Shown in pieces: positions 1-8,147 of a DNA stretch of 43,402 nt (positions are counted from its first letter, which is position 1; the number at the start of each line of letters is the position of its first letter). A program made the translations under genes and the position numbers. Under the pieces are notes generated by a model that was not told the DNA's origin, ran no database searches, and worked only from the letters and a program-made list of their open reading frames with translations. This DNA comes from Eggerthellaceae bacterium (GTDB lineage: Bacteria; Actinomycetota; Coriobacteriia; Coriobacteriales; Eggerthellaceae): assembly GCA_022644775.1 (NCBI GenBank), contig JALCHN010000013.1, forward strand, positions 1 through 43,402. Direction: 5' to 3'.

Positions 1-6
1 AACAAG

Positions 7-37
7 CTGTGACAACATCACGCGCCCCCGTCGTCAC
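7..37. repeat. REP-like palindrome arm, cut by the window edge
   Basis: This 31-nt arm differs by one base from the right arm of the palindrome at 2403-2433: the terminal GTTGTCAC reads GTCGTCAC here. Its mirror arm would lie just before base 1, so the window seems to begin inside a second copy of the same element. It lies beyond the 3' end of the MoeA-like gene. Confidence 0.6.
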
Positions 38-47
38 ACGCGATCAT

Positions 48-73
48 GCAGGGCCCCGCGCACGGGGCCCTGC
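48..73 (-). terminator. Hairpin downstream of the MoeA-like gene
   Basis: An 11-bp perfect stem (48-58 with 63-73) closes a CGCA loop eight bases after the stop codon of the minus-strand gene. No T-run follows on the minus strand, so it may be a weak or factor-assisted terminator or an mRNA 3'-end stabiliser. Confidence 0.45.
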
Positions 74-81
74 GGGATGCG

Positions 82-1401
82 CTAGAGCGCCGAGGCGAGG
101 CCCGGGTTGCGGAACTCGATCTCGATCACGTCGCCGGCCGTGGGCACCGGGATGCCGCCGCCGGTCGGGCACATGAAGAAGGCGTTGGCGCGCTCGGCCT
201 CCATCGAACCGGGACGGCCTCCCACCGGCGTGGCCAGAAGCGTGCCGTCGCTTCCGGTCGTCACGTTCAAAAAGCGGATGCCGAAGAAGGACGCACCGGC
301 TTCGGGCACTTTGAAGGGCCGGTCCTCGCCCGCCGGTGCATGGCCGCCCTTGGGACCCTTGCCGCCGTGCGGCCCGCGCGCAGGCAGGTCGGCCGTGAGC
401 TTGGCGGGCACCTTGGCCGGCACGGGGTCGAGCCCCAGCCAGCGGCGCATAAGGGGCAGCAGGTAGAAGTCGAGCGTGAACGACGCGCCGGCCGGCGGAC
501 CCGAAATGCCCACCACGGGCGTGGCGTCGACGACGGCGAAGCTCGAATGATGGCCCGGCCCATGGTTGGTCTCGTGGCAGAGCACGGCGCCGATCTTTTC
601 GAGCTCCTCGATGTTCCAGTCGGCCGACCCCTTCGACGAGCCGGCGTTGAGCACGACGATGTCGGCCATTGCCACGGCGCGCTTCACAGCCTGCTCGATC
701 TGCGCCGGGTCGTCGGGCACGATGTCGAAGGGCACGAAGTCGCCGCCCCAGGCTTCGACCTTGCCGCGGGCGAGCAGGCTGTTGGTTTCGATGTTCTTGT
801 CCGCCGGCACATGGGCGCTGCCGGGCACGACGAGCTCGTCGCCGGTGGGGATGAAGGCCACGCGCGGCTTGCGCACCACCGGCACGCTCGCCACGTTGGC
901 GCCGGCCACGCGGGCGGCCACGTCGGGCGTGACGACCTCGCCGGCGAACGCCACCACGTCGCCCGCCTTGCGCTTGCTGCCCGGGGCGCGCGTGCCGGCG
1001 AAACGGGCGGACGGAGCCGCGTCGATCTGCACGTGCTGCTCGTCTTCCGACACGCGCACGTGCTCGATCACGATCGCCGTGTCGAAGCCTTCGGGCATGG
1101 CCACGCCCGTGTTGGCGAACTCCCAATCGATGCCGCGCTGCCAGTCGGTCGTGTCGGGCAGGGCGCCTACGGACAGGTCCTCGAAGGCCGCCCAATGCAC
1201 GGCGATCGAATCCATGTTGCAGGTAAGAGCCCCGGGGACGTCGATTCGCGAGGTCACGTTGCAGGCGAGCACGCGCCCGTAGGACTGCCCCACCGGCACG
1301 TGTTCGATGCGCCGCTCGATTTCGGGAGGGACGGTGGCCTTCAGAATCGCCGCCACGGCCTCTTCCCGCGTAAGCTCGATGTGATGTGAATGGTCGCGCA
1401 T
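82..1401 (-). CDS. Divergent MoeA-like molybdopterin-binding protein
   Basis: 439 residues. The family (MoeA/gephyrin E domain) inserts molybdate into adenylylated molybdopterin in the cytoplasm. Recognisable elements are the N-terminal domain with the GQSYGRVLA segment (res. 38-46), the central MoaB/Mog-type fold with TGDEL (186-190), the NAGSSKG loop (252-258) that corresponds to the usual GG-S-G loop, and GISGPPAGA (298-306) in place of the usual G-PGNP-A. The usual DNSAMDGYA active-site stretch is replaced by CNMDSIAVHW (61-70), and a Gly/Pro-rich insert occupies about 340-365. It is therefore a divergent paralogue and may not be the housekeeping MoeA. The ATG at 1401 is chosen because AGAGGAGG lies just upstream; the frame stays open further upstream but has no such site. 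It runs alone: a terminator separates it from the next gene upstream. Confidence 0.75.
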   Translation of the reverse strand: MRDHSHHIELTREEAVAAILKATVPPEIERRIEHVPVGQSYGRVLACNVTSRIDVPGALTCNMDSIAVHWAAFEDLSVGALPDTTDWQRGIDWEFANTGVAMPEGFDTAIVIEHVRVSEDEQHVQIDAAPSARFAGTRAPGSKRKAGDVVAFAGEVVTPDVAARVAGANVASVPVVRKPRVAFIPTGDELVVPGSAHVPADKNIETNSLLARGKVEAWGGDFVPFDIVPDDPAQIEQAVKRAVAMADIVVLNAGSSKGSADWNIEELEKIGAVLCHETNHGPGHHSSFAVVDATPVVGISGPPAGASFTLDFYLLPLMRRWLGLDPVPAKVPAKLTADLPARGPHGGKGPKGGHAPAGEDRPFKVPEAGASFFGIRFLNVTTGSDGTLLATPVGGRPGSMEAERANAFFMCPTGGGIPVPTAGDVIEIEFRNPGLASAL

Positions 1402-1495
1402 GGGCAACCTCCTCTTCGGTTGGTCGGACTCGGTATCATCCGTCTCATGCATTGTAGCCCTGCGAGGATAAGCGGGGCTGAAATCGCGCGCATAC

Positions 1496-1527
1496 AAAAA
1501 CGGGCGGGCTCCCGTGGAACCCGCCCG
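1496..1527 (-). terminator. Rho-independent terminator of the zinc-ribbon gene
   Basis: A GGGCGGGTTCC/GGAGCCCGCCC-type stem at 1501-1527 is followed on the minus strand by five T (1500-1496). It ends the minus-strand gene that stops at 1541 and insulates it from the MoeA-like gene. Confidence 0.85.
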
Positions 1528-1540
1528 CCTCAGAGCTTTC

Positions 1541-2275
1541 TTACGCTTCCGGCTTTTCCGCAGCGTCCGCCTTGGCCGCCGGGGCGGCTTCCGGCGCGGA
1601 GCTTGTCGGCTTCTCGACTTCGGCAGCCGGCTGGGCTTCGTCGTCGACCGGCTCGACGATCGCGTCGACCGCATCGGGCGAGCCTTCGACGATCGGGTTC
1701 GACGGCGTGCCCTTGGCGACGGCCGCCTCGCGGTCGATCGGCTTGCCGCAGCTCTGGCAGAACTTGTCGGCGTCGCCCACGATGGCGCCGCAGTTGGGGC
1801 AGATGAGCGCGCGGGCGGCTTCGTCGGCGGCGGCCTTCGCGGCGGCCTCCTCTTCCTCGCGGGCGCGGCGCGCTTCCTCGCGGATTTCCGCCACCGGCTT
1901 GCCGCAACCCGGGCAGAAGGACGCGGAGTCCTTCACCTGCGTGCCGCACACGGGGCAGGTGTAGGTCTTGCGGGCGATCGCCTCGGCTTCGGCCTGCGCC
2001 TCGATTTCGGTGAGCTCCGCCTGCAGGGCCTCGCGCTGCTCGTCGACCGCAGCGATGCCCTCATAGAGCGATTCGCGCCCTTGGGTGAAAGCCGGGTCGT
2101 CCTTGGTGGCTTCGTAGAGGCTGGCACCGAGCTGGGCGGCCAGGTCGGTGCGCTGGCCGGTGAGGTCCGACAGCTTGCTTTTCAGCTTCAGGGTGCGCGC
2201 CGTGCGCGAGGTGGCCGCGCTGCCCTGGCTGATCGCGTCGGAAATGCTGTTGGAAAGATTGTCGAAGAATCCCAT
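1541..2275 (-). CDS. Coiled-coil protein with two zinc ribbons
   Basis: 244 residues of unknown function. The N-terminal 100 residues are helical and rich in Ala/Glu/Leu, probably coiled coil. Two treble-clef/zinc-ribbon modules follow, with cysteines C107, C110, C121, C124 and C159, C162, C173, C176 (CPVCG...CPGCG and CPNCG...CQSCG), joined by a charged Ala/Glu/Arg helix of about 30 residues. The C-terminal 60 residues are a low-complexity Ala/Pro/Glu tail. There is no signal peptide or membrane segment, so it is cytoplasmic. The ATG at 2275 is preceded by AGAGAGG; the longer frame upstream has no binding site. Such zinc-ribbon proteins often act as adaptors or in stress responses, but nothing here assigns a substrate. 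Confidence 0.75.
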   Translation of the reverse strand: MGFFDNLSNSISDAISQGSAATSRTARTLKLKSKLSDLTGQRTDLAAQLGASLYEATKDDPAFTQGRESLYEGIAAVDEQREALQAELTEIEAQAEAEAIARKTYTCPVCGTQVKDSASFCPGCGKPVAEIREEARRAREEEEAAAKAAADEAARALICPNCGAIVGDADKFCQSCGKPIDREAAVAKGTPSNPIVEGSPDAVDAIVEPVDDEAQPAAEVEKPTSSAPEAAPAAKADAAEKPEA

Positions 2276-2367
2276 TGCAAGCCTCTCTTCGAAGTGTTCG
2301 ATGGGCTCATTGTACCAACGGGTAGGCGCTTCCAAGCCGTGTAGCGAAACCGTAACCGCATCCCTAT

Positions 2368-2433
2368 GTGACAACGGGGGCGCGTGATGTTGTCACAGTA
2401 AGCTGTGACAACATCACGCGCCCCCGTTGTCAC
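2368..2433. repeat. REP-like perfect palindrome, 31-bp arms
   Basis: Arms 2368-2398 and 2403-2433 are perfectly complementary around a TAAG loop. Each arm also has 8-bp inverted ends (GTGACAAC...GTTGTCAC) around a 13-nt GC-rich centre, which is the structure of a paired REP unit. An extra GTTGTCAC follows at 2435-2442. It sits between two divergent genes, upstream of both, so it is not a terminator for either; it abuts the -35 of the cation-efflux promoter. Confidence 0.85.
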
Positions 2434-2442
2434 CGTTGTCAC

Positions 2443-2470
2443 TTGCAGGCGCCTTCGGGGCTGTTATACT
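2443..2470 (+). promoter_or_regulatory. Sigma-70-type promoter of the CDF gene
   Basis: TTGCAG (2443-2448), a 16-nt spacer, then TATACT (2465-2470). Transcription would start near 2477, about 95 nt before the ATG at 2572. The promoter directly abuts the REP-like palindrome. Confidence 0.6.
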
Positions 2471-2571
2471 AGCGAGCTAAACTTTCGGGCAGCGGCCGGC
2501 ACGTGGCGCAGGCGCGCACCCCTCGCACGCACGTGCGCACGACCTCAAAGCGCCCACAGAAAGGCCGCGTC

Positions 2572-3498
2572 ATGCGTTCCACCGTATACGCTTCCCAACC
2601 CAACCCCTCTGCCCTCTCGCCCGAAGAGCGGGGCCGCGTCATACGCCGCATCCTGTGGGTGATCATGTTCCTGAACCTGGCGGTCGCCCTGGCCAAGTAC
2701 GCCTACGGCGCCCTCACCGGATCGGTGTCGATGAAGGCCGACGGCATCGCCTCGATGTTCGACGCCGCTTCGAACGTGGTGGGCATCGCGGGCATGGCGC
2801 TCGCCGCCCGCCCCGCCGACACCGACCACCCCTACGGGCACGCCAAGTTCGAAACCTACGCGTCGGTCATGATCGGCATCATGCTCCTCTTGGCCGCGTG
2901 GAACGTCTTTTCCGACGCCTACGCAGCCTTCACGAGTCCCACGTCGCACATCGAAGTGAACGCGGGCAGCTTCATCGTGATGGTGGGCACCCTGGCCGTG
3001 AACCTGGGCGTGTCGCGCTACGAGCGGCGCCGCGGGCGCGAACTGGCAAGCGAGCTGCTCACTGCCGACGCCATGCACACCGCCTCCGACGCGCTCGTGA
3101 CCATTTCGGTCATCGTGGGCTTGGTCTTCGTGCTCGCCGGCTTCCCCATCGCCGACCCCATTTGCTCGCTGATCGTCGCGGTCGCCATCCTCCATTCGGC
3201 CTGGGAGGTCTTCCAGCAGGCCAACGAAACGCTCTCCGACATGGCCCGCCTGCCCGAAGCCGAGGTGCGCGCCTGCGCCGAAAGCGTGCCCGAAGTGCGC
3301 CAGTGCCACGAGGTGCGCACGCGCGGCACCGAAGGCGAGGTCCACATGGACCTGCACGTGCTCGTCGACCCCGAGATGACCATCCGCGACGCCCATGCGG
3401 TGGGCGACCGGGTCGAAGCGGCCATTCGCAAGGAGTTTCCGCAGGTTGCCGACGTGGTCGTGCACCTGGAGCCCGACTGCCCCGAAGAGCGCCGCTAG
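2572..3498 (+). CDS. Cation diffusion facilitator family transporter
   Basis: 308 residues; the family exchanges divalent metal for protons across the inner membrane and protects against metal excess. TM1 is about 25-47, TM2 about 55-80, TM3 about 98-118, TM4 about 133-150, TM5 about 168-190, TM6 about 195-212. The HPYGHAKFE motif (86-94) after TM2 and a C-terminal cytoplasmic domain (220-300) ending in VVVHLEP are typical. In the metal site TM5 keeps H169 and D173, but in TM2 the pattern is A60-S-M-F-D64, so the first of the two usual ligands (His, Asp or Asn) is Ala. The metal therefore cannot be inferred. The internal ATG at 2572 is preferred over the open frame from 2503 because homology begins there and GAAAGG precedes it. 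Confidence 0.9.
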   Translation: MRSTVYASQPNPSALSPEERGRVIRRILWVIMFLNLAVALAKYAYGALTGSVSMKADGIASMFDAASNVVGIAGMALAARPADTDHPYGHAKFETYASVMIGIMLLLAAWNVFSDAYAAFTSPTSHIEVNAGSFIVMVGTLAVNLGVSRYERRRGRELASELLTADAMHTASDALVTISVIVGLVFVLAGFPIADPICSLIVAVAILHSAWEVFQQANETLSDMARLPEAEVRACAESVPEVRQCHEVRTRGTEGEVHMDLHVLVDPEMTIRDAHAVGDRVEAAIRKEFPQVADVVVHLEPDCPEERR

Positions 3499-3593
3499 CC
3501 GCGCCGCGGCCGCCTACGCTTCGAGCGTCCCAACGCGCGCCGTCGCGGGCCCGATCCCGCTCCCGCCGCCCACGCAGCCTATCTCCTCGTACG

Positions 3594-3629
3594 AAAAGGC
3601 GCCCGCAGCTCGATCGAGCTGCGGGCGCC
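3594..3629. terminator. Terminator between convergent CDF and gatB genes
   Basis: 3598-3629 is a fully self-complementary 32-nt palindrome. On the minus strand four T (3597-3594) follow, which makes it the terminator of gatB, whose stop is at 3661. It can also fold in the CDF transcript. Confidence 0.8.
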
Positions 3630-3660
3630 TTCGCACCTGCGGATATCCGCGCTGCCGGCC

Positions 3661-5223
3661 CTAGCCGTTGAGCTTCTGGGCGAGCATCTGGTTGATGAGC
3701 TTGGGATTGCCCTGGCCGCGCGTGGCCTTCATGCACTGGCCCACGAAGAAGCCGAGCAGACCGGTCTTGCCGCCCTTGTAGGCGGCGACCTTGTCGGGAT
3801 TGTCGGCGAGCACCTTGTCGATCACGGCCTCGAGCGCGCCGGTGTCGGAGACCTGCTTCATCCCCTTTTCCTCGACGATCTGGGCGGGGTCCTTGTCCTC
3901 GTCGAGCACGGCCGCGAGCACCTGCTTGCCCTGTTTGGACGAGATGGCGTCGCTCGCGAGCAGGCCGACGAGCTCGACCGCGCGCGCCGGCGAGAGCGGG
4001 CTTGCGGACAGGTCGAGGCCGTCGTTGGCCATGGCGGCCAGGTCGTTGATGATCAGGTTGGCGAGCGGCTTGGCGAGCTTCGCGTCGGCCGTTTCCATGC
4101 AGGCCTCGAAGAAGTTGGCCGTCACGCGATGCTCCACCAGGTGGCGGGCATCGTAGGCCGAAAGGCTCCAGGTCTCCTGGAAGCGCTTGACCTTCTGGTC
4201 GGGCAGTTCGGGAAGCTTGGCGCGCACGCGCTCGATGAATTCGTCGGACAGGTCGTAGGGCGCCAGGTCGGGGTCGGGGAACATGCGGTAGTCGTCGGCC
4301 GTTTCCTTGGTGCGCATCACGATCGTGCGCTTCTTCGACGCGTCCCAGTGGCGCGTTTCCTGGTAGATCACGCCACCCTCTTCGAGCACTTCGGCCTGAC
4401 GGCAGATCTCGTAGAGAAGGCCGTCGTGCAGGCTCTTGAAGGAGTTGATGTTCTTCAGCTCGGTCTTGGTGCCCAGCTGGTCGGTGCCGCGACGGCGCAG
4501 GCTGATGTTGCCGTCGGCGCGGATCGAGCCTTCCTCCATCGAGCAGTCGGAAATGTTCAGGGCCAGGAAGATCTGGCGCAGCTTTTCCATGAACAGGCGC
4601 GCCTCTTCGGGGCTGCGGAGGTCGGGTTCGGTCACGAGCTCGATCAGCGGCGTACCTGCGCGGTTGTAGTCCACCAGCGAATGTGTGGCGCCCTCGATGC
4701 GGCCTTCGGCGCCGCCCACGTGGATCATCTTGCCGGCATCCTCTTCCATATGGATGCGGGTGATGCCCACTTTGGCCGTGTAGCCGTCTTCGGTGCGCGT
4801 GACGTTTTCGAAGGTCTCGCCGGGCGCGAGTTCGGCCACGCCGTAGCGCTCGTTGATGTTCTTCTCGTCGACGTCCAAGTCGAGATGCCCGCGCATGCAG
4901 AAGGCCTTGGGGCCCTGCGTGGTTTGGAAGTTCTTGGCCATGTCGGGGTACATGTAGCCCTTGCGGTAGAACATCGTGTGCTTTTCGATGTCGCAGTTGG
5001 TCGCCAGGCCGGCGAGCACGATCGATTCGATGGCCGCCTTGTTGGGCACGGGCAGGGCGCCCGGCAGACCCAGGCACACCGGGCAGGTGTGGGTGTTGGG
5101 CGCCGCGCCGAACTCGAGCTTGCAGCCGCAGAACATCTTGGTCTCGAGCTTGGTGAGCTCGCAGTGCACTTCCAGGCCGATGACCGGCTCCCAGTCCTTC
5201 AGGACCTCTTCTATTTTCTTCAT
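3661..5223 (-). CDS. gatB: Aspartyl/glutamyl-tRNA amidotransferase subunit B
   Basis: 520 residues, normal family length. GatB binds Glu-tRNA(Gln) or Asp-tRNA(Asn), activates the misacylated residue with ATP and amidates it with ammonia released by GatA. The N-terminal cradle domain shows the zinc-binding cysteines C32, C34, C47 and C50 (MFCGC...TCPVC), the GLEVHCEL segment and HMEEDAGK. The C-terminal YqeY-like tRNA-binding domain fills the last 150 residues and ends in the conserved region with FVGQ and ATRGQGNP. The ATG directly follows the gatA stop (TAGATG), so it is translationally coupled as the last gene of gatCAB. Its presence suggests Gln- and/or Asn-tRNA is made by transamidation in this organism. 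Confidence 0.97.
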   Translation of the reverse strand: MKKIEEVLKDWEPVIGLEVHCELTKLETKMFCGCKLEFGAAPNTHTCPVCLGLPGALPVPNKAAIESIVLAGLATNCDIEKHTMFYRKGYMYPDMAKNFQTTQGPKAFCMRGHLDLDVDEKNINERYGVAELAPGETFENVTRTEDGYTAKVGITRIHMEEDAGKMIHVGGAEGRIEGATHSLVDYNRAGTPLIELVTEPDLRSPEEARLFMEKLRQIFLALNISDCSMEEGSIRADGNISLRRRGTDQLGTKTELKNINSFKSLHDGLLYEICRQAEVLEEGGVIYQETRHWDASKKRTIVMRTKETADDYRMFPDPDLAPYDLSDEFIERVRAKLPELPDQKVKRFQETWSLSAYDARHLVEHRVTANFFEACMETADAKLAKPLANLIINDLAAMANDGLDLSASPLSPARAVELVGLLASDAISSKQGKQVLAAVLDEDKDPAQIVEEKGMKQVSDTGALEAVIDKVLADNPDKVAAYKGGKTGLLGFFVGQCMKATRGQGNPKLINQMLAQKLNG

Positions 5224-6711
5224 CTAGGCACCTGCCTTCACGTCGGCGAAATCGGGCGCGACGCGCGCGGTGCCGTACGCCTCCTCGAGCGCTGCGGCCA
5301 CGCGCAGCATGTTCATGTCGTGGAACGCCGGAGCGATGAGCTGGGCGCCCACGGGCATCTGGGAATCCTCGCCCAGGCCCACCGGCACGCTCATGCCGCC
5401 GTTGCCGGCGATGTTGATCGAAATGGTGTACAGGTCGGTCGCGTACATCGTGGCTGGGTCGGAAATCTGGCCGAAGGCGAACGCGGTCTGCGGCGCCACG
5501 GGCGCCAGGATGCAGTCGACCGTTTCGTAGGCGCGCTCGTAGTCCTGGGTGATCAGGGTGCGCACCTGCTGGGCCGGGTAATAGTATTTGTCGTAGACGC
5601 CGGCGGAGAGCAGGTAGCTGCCCAACATGATGCGGCGGCGCGCTTCGGGGCCGAAGCCCTTGGCGCGGCTGGCTTCGTACTGGCCGGCCAGGCTCTTGTG
5701 GCCCGGATCGCAGAAGCCGTAGCGCACGCTGTCGAAGCGGGACAGGTTGCTGAAGGCCTCGCAGGGGGCGATCACGTAGTAGGCGCTGATGGCGGCGCGC
5801 ACGTGGGGCAGCTCGACCTCCACGATTTCGGCGCCCATCTCGCGGAGCTTTTCGGCGGCGCCCTCGATCGCGTGCTTCACTTCGGAGGTGAGGCCGGCGG
5901 CGTCCATGAATTCGGGCACGATGCCGATCTTCATGCCCGACACGCCGGCGTCGAGCCCGCGCGTGAAGTCGATCGTGACGTCCTGGCTCGTGCAGTCGCG
6001 CTCGTCGCGGCCGGAAATGGCGTTGAGCGCGAGGGCCGCATCGTGCACGCTGCGGGCGAAGGGGCCTACCTGGTCGAGCGAGCTGCCGAAGGCCACCACG
6101 CCGTAGCGGGACACCACGCCGTAGGTGGGTTTCACGGCGACCACGCCGCAGAAGCTGCCCGGCTGGCGGATCGAGCCGCCCGTGTCGGAGCCCAGCGTGA
6201 CCGTGGCCATGCCCGCGGCGACCGCCGCCGCCGAGCCGCCCGACGACCCGCCCGGCACGCGAGAGGTGTCCCAGGGGTTCTTGGTGGTGCCGAAGGCGCT
6301 CGATTCGGTAGTGGAACCGAAGGCGAACTCGTCCATGTTGAGCTTGCCGAGCGGCAGGGCGCCCGCGTCGATCGCGCGCTGGACGCAGGTGGCCGTGTAG
6401 GGCGACACGTAGTTTTCCAGCATGTGGGAGGCGCAGGCGGTGTGGGTGCCCGCGAGGTTCATGTTGTCCTTGAAGGCCACCGGCACGCCGGCGAGCGGGC
6501 CCAGCTCGTCGAAGGCGCCCGCCGCGATCGCGGCGTCGACCTCGTCGGCCTTGGCCAGCGCCGCTTCGGGCGTGACTTCCAGGAAGGCGTTCACGGTGCC
6601 GTCGACCGCGTCGATGCGGGCAAGCGACTGCTCGGCCACCTCGCGGGCGCTGAACTCCTTGGCGGCCAGCCCCGACCGGATGGCTGCGATATCCATGGTG
6701 CCGAATTCCAT
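5224..6711 (-). CDS. gatA: Glutamyl-tRNA(Gln) amidotransferase subunit A
   Basis: 495 residues. It is the glutaminase subunit of GatCAB, of the amidase-signature family. The catalytic triad is visible as K81 (VAFKD), cis-Ser S156 and nucleophile S180 inside VPGGSSGGSAAAVA (152-165) and GSDTGGS (174-180). The ATG at 6711 shares its A with the TAA stop of gatC (TAATG), and GGAGG from the end of gatC lies 8 nt upstream; an alternative Met five codons later lacks this spacing. Ammonia produced here is channelled to GatB. Confidence 0.97.
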   Translation of the reverse strand: MEFGTMDIAAIRSGLAAKEFSAREVAEQSLARIDAVDGTVNAFLEVTPEAALAKADEVDAAIAAGAFDELGPLAGVPVAFKDNMNLAGTHTACASHMLENYVSPYTATCVQRAIDAGALPLGKLNMDEFAFGSTTESSAFGTTKNPWDTSRVPGGSSGGSAAAVAAGMATVTLGSDTGGSIRQPGSFCGVVAVKPTYGVVSRYGVVAFGSSLDQVGPFARSVHDAALALNAISGRDERDCTSQDVTIDFTRGLDAGVSGMKIGIVPEFMDAAGLTSEVKHAIEGAAEKLREMGAEIVEVELPHVRAAISAYYVIAPCEAFSNLSRFDSVRYGFCDPGHKSLAGQYEASRAKGFGPEARRRIMLGSYLLSAGVYDKYYYPAQQVRTLITQDYERAYETVDCILAPVAPQTAFAFGQISDPATMYATDLYTISINIAGNGGMSVPVGLGEDSQMPVGAQLIAPAFHDMNMLRVAAALEEAYGTARVAPDFADVKAGA

Positions 6712-7019
6712 TAGGCTTCGCCTCCGCCCAGAATCGAGGGGATGAGGAAACTGCCGTCCTGCTGGGCGGGCGCGTTGGAAAGGGCCTCTTCCTGCGTGAA
6801 GCTTTGGCCCTCGACGTCCTCGCGCATCACGTTCGACAGGTCGCCGATCGGGTGGAAGGTGGGCTCCACTCCGGTAAGGTCGTATTCGGTGATGGGGGCG
6901 AGCTCGTCGATGATAGCGTTCAAATCGGCCGTCATCTGCGGAATCTCGCTGTCGGCGAGCCCGATGCGGCAGTACTCCGCGATATCGCGCACGTCCTTTT
7001 CGGTCACATGCTCTGTCAT
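6711..7019 (-). CDS. gatC: Amidotransferase subunit C
   Basis: 102 residues. The small GatC wraps around GatA and GatB and stabilises the complex; it has no catalytic residues. The family's helical N-terminus (VRDIAEYCRIGL), the DELAPITEYDLTGVEP stretch with the conserved V/I-EP, and a C-terminal F-I-P segment are seen. AAAGGAT precedes the ATG. It is the first gene of gatCAB, with the stop overlapping the start of gatA. The short intergenic region to the divergent kinase gene at 7197 must hold both promoters; TATCAT-like boxes are present near 7095 but no convincing -35. Confidence 0.93.
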   Translation of the reverse strand: MTEHVTEKDVRDIAEYCRIGLADSEIPQMTADLNAIIDELAPITEYDLTGVEPTFHPIGDLSNVMREDVEGQSFTQEEALSNAPAQQDGSFLIPSILGGGEA

Positions 7020-7196
7020 TGCACATCCTTTGCTGTTCGCGGGCGCGAGGGTGGATTCGCTCGTGCCGAGAAACCGGCTGCTTGGTCGCACGCTATGATA
7101 GCAAACCATTGTGGCGGGCGGGCGCGGTGCGGGCCCGGCGCATCCTACGCGACGAGCGGCCCCGCATCTGCGAGAATGGGAGGCGAGGTACTTGCT

Positions 7197-8147
7197 ATGA
7201 ACGAACATTCCTTCCGCACCATAGAGATCGTCGCCAACCCGACCGCCCACAACGGCCGCGCCGCCCAGGCCGCCGCCTGGCTGCGCGAGTGCGCCGTGCC
7301 CGCCGGCCGCTTCGGCAACGCGCCCGCTCGCATCACCGTCGTCGACACCGCCCAGCCCGGCGACGCCTGCCGCATCGCGCGCACCACGCCCGCCGACGTC
7401 GTGGTCGGCCTGGGCGGCGATGGCATTGCCCACGAAATCGCCCAGGGGCTCATGGCTCGGCCCCGCGGCGAGCGGCCCACGTTCGGGCTTCTGCCCTTCG
7501 GCAACGGAAACGACTACGCGCGCACGATCGGCATGCCCGCCAACGACATCGAAGCCGCCTGGCGCGCGCTCGACGCCGCGATCGCCCGCCCGCTCGACGT
7601 GGGCGCCTGCAACGGGACCTACGTCCTGCAGACCGCGAGCTTCGGGCTCGACGCCGCGATCGCCCTGGGCACGCAGGAGCGCCGTGCGCGCACGGGGGTC
7701 ACGGGCACCCGGCTGTATTTGGAAGAGGGCTTCGACCAGCTGGCCCGCCACCTGGTCACACGCGAGGCCACGATCGCGCTCGACGGCGGCGAGCCGTTTT
7801 CGTTCCCGCTCATCCTGGGCGCCGTGCAAATCGGCCGCACCTACGGGGGCGGCTTCGACATCTGTCCGGCCGCCGACCCCGCCGACGGGATCTTCGACAT
7901 CTGCCTGGCTGCGGGACCGGCGACGCCCGCGCAGGCCCTCTTCGTCTTCCTGAGAGCGAAAAACGGCCGCCACCTGGGCAACCGCCACATCACGAGCCTG
8001 CGGGCGCAGCGCGTGGAGATCGCCTTCAGCGAGGCGCCGCCCTGCCAGGTCGACGGCGAGCGGCTCGAAGGGACGCGCTTTGCGCTCGAGGTGGTCCCAC
8101 GGGCGCTCGACGTCCTCTGCGCCCCGGGGGCCGGCCGGCGCGGCTAG
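7197..8147 (+). CDS. Diacylglycerol/lipid kinase-family protein
   Basis: 316 residues, typical for the DagK/YegS family, cytoplasmic or membrane-peripheral enzymes that phosphorylate diacylglycerol or sphingoid-type lipids with ATP. The N-terminal nucleotide-binding domain shows NPTA (res. 14-17), GLGGDGIAHEI for the GGDG motif, and LPFGNGNDYART for the P-x-GT-N-D-A-R motif. A C-terminal beta-sandwich domain ends in the QVDGE motif. AATGGGAGGCGAGG precedes the ATG at 7197; an in-frame ATG seven codons upstream (7176) is less well placed. The stop overlaps the stop of the convergent MBL-fold gene by two bases (CTAG). Confidence 0.85.
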   Translation: MNEHSFRTIEIVANPTAHNGRAAQAAAWLRECAVPAGRFGNAPARITVVDTAQPGDACRIARTTPADVVVGLGGDGIAHEIAQGLMARPRGERPTFGLLPFGNGNDYARTIGMPANDIEAAWRALDAAIARPLDVGACNGTYVLQTASFGLDAAIALGTQERRARTGVTGTRLYLEEGFDQLARHLVTREATIALDGGEPFSFPLILGAVQIGRTYGGGFDICPAADPADGIFDICLAAGPATPAQALFVFLRAKNGRHLGNRHITSLRAQRVEIAFSEAPPCQVDGERLEGTRFALEVVPRALDVLCAPGAGRRG

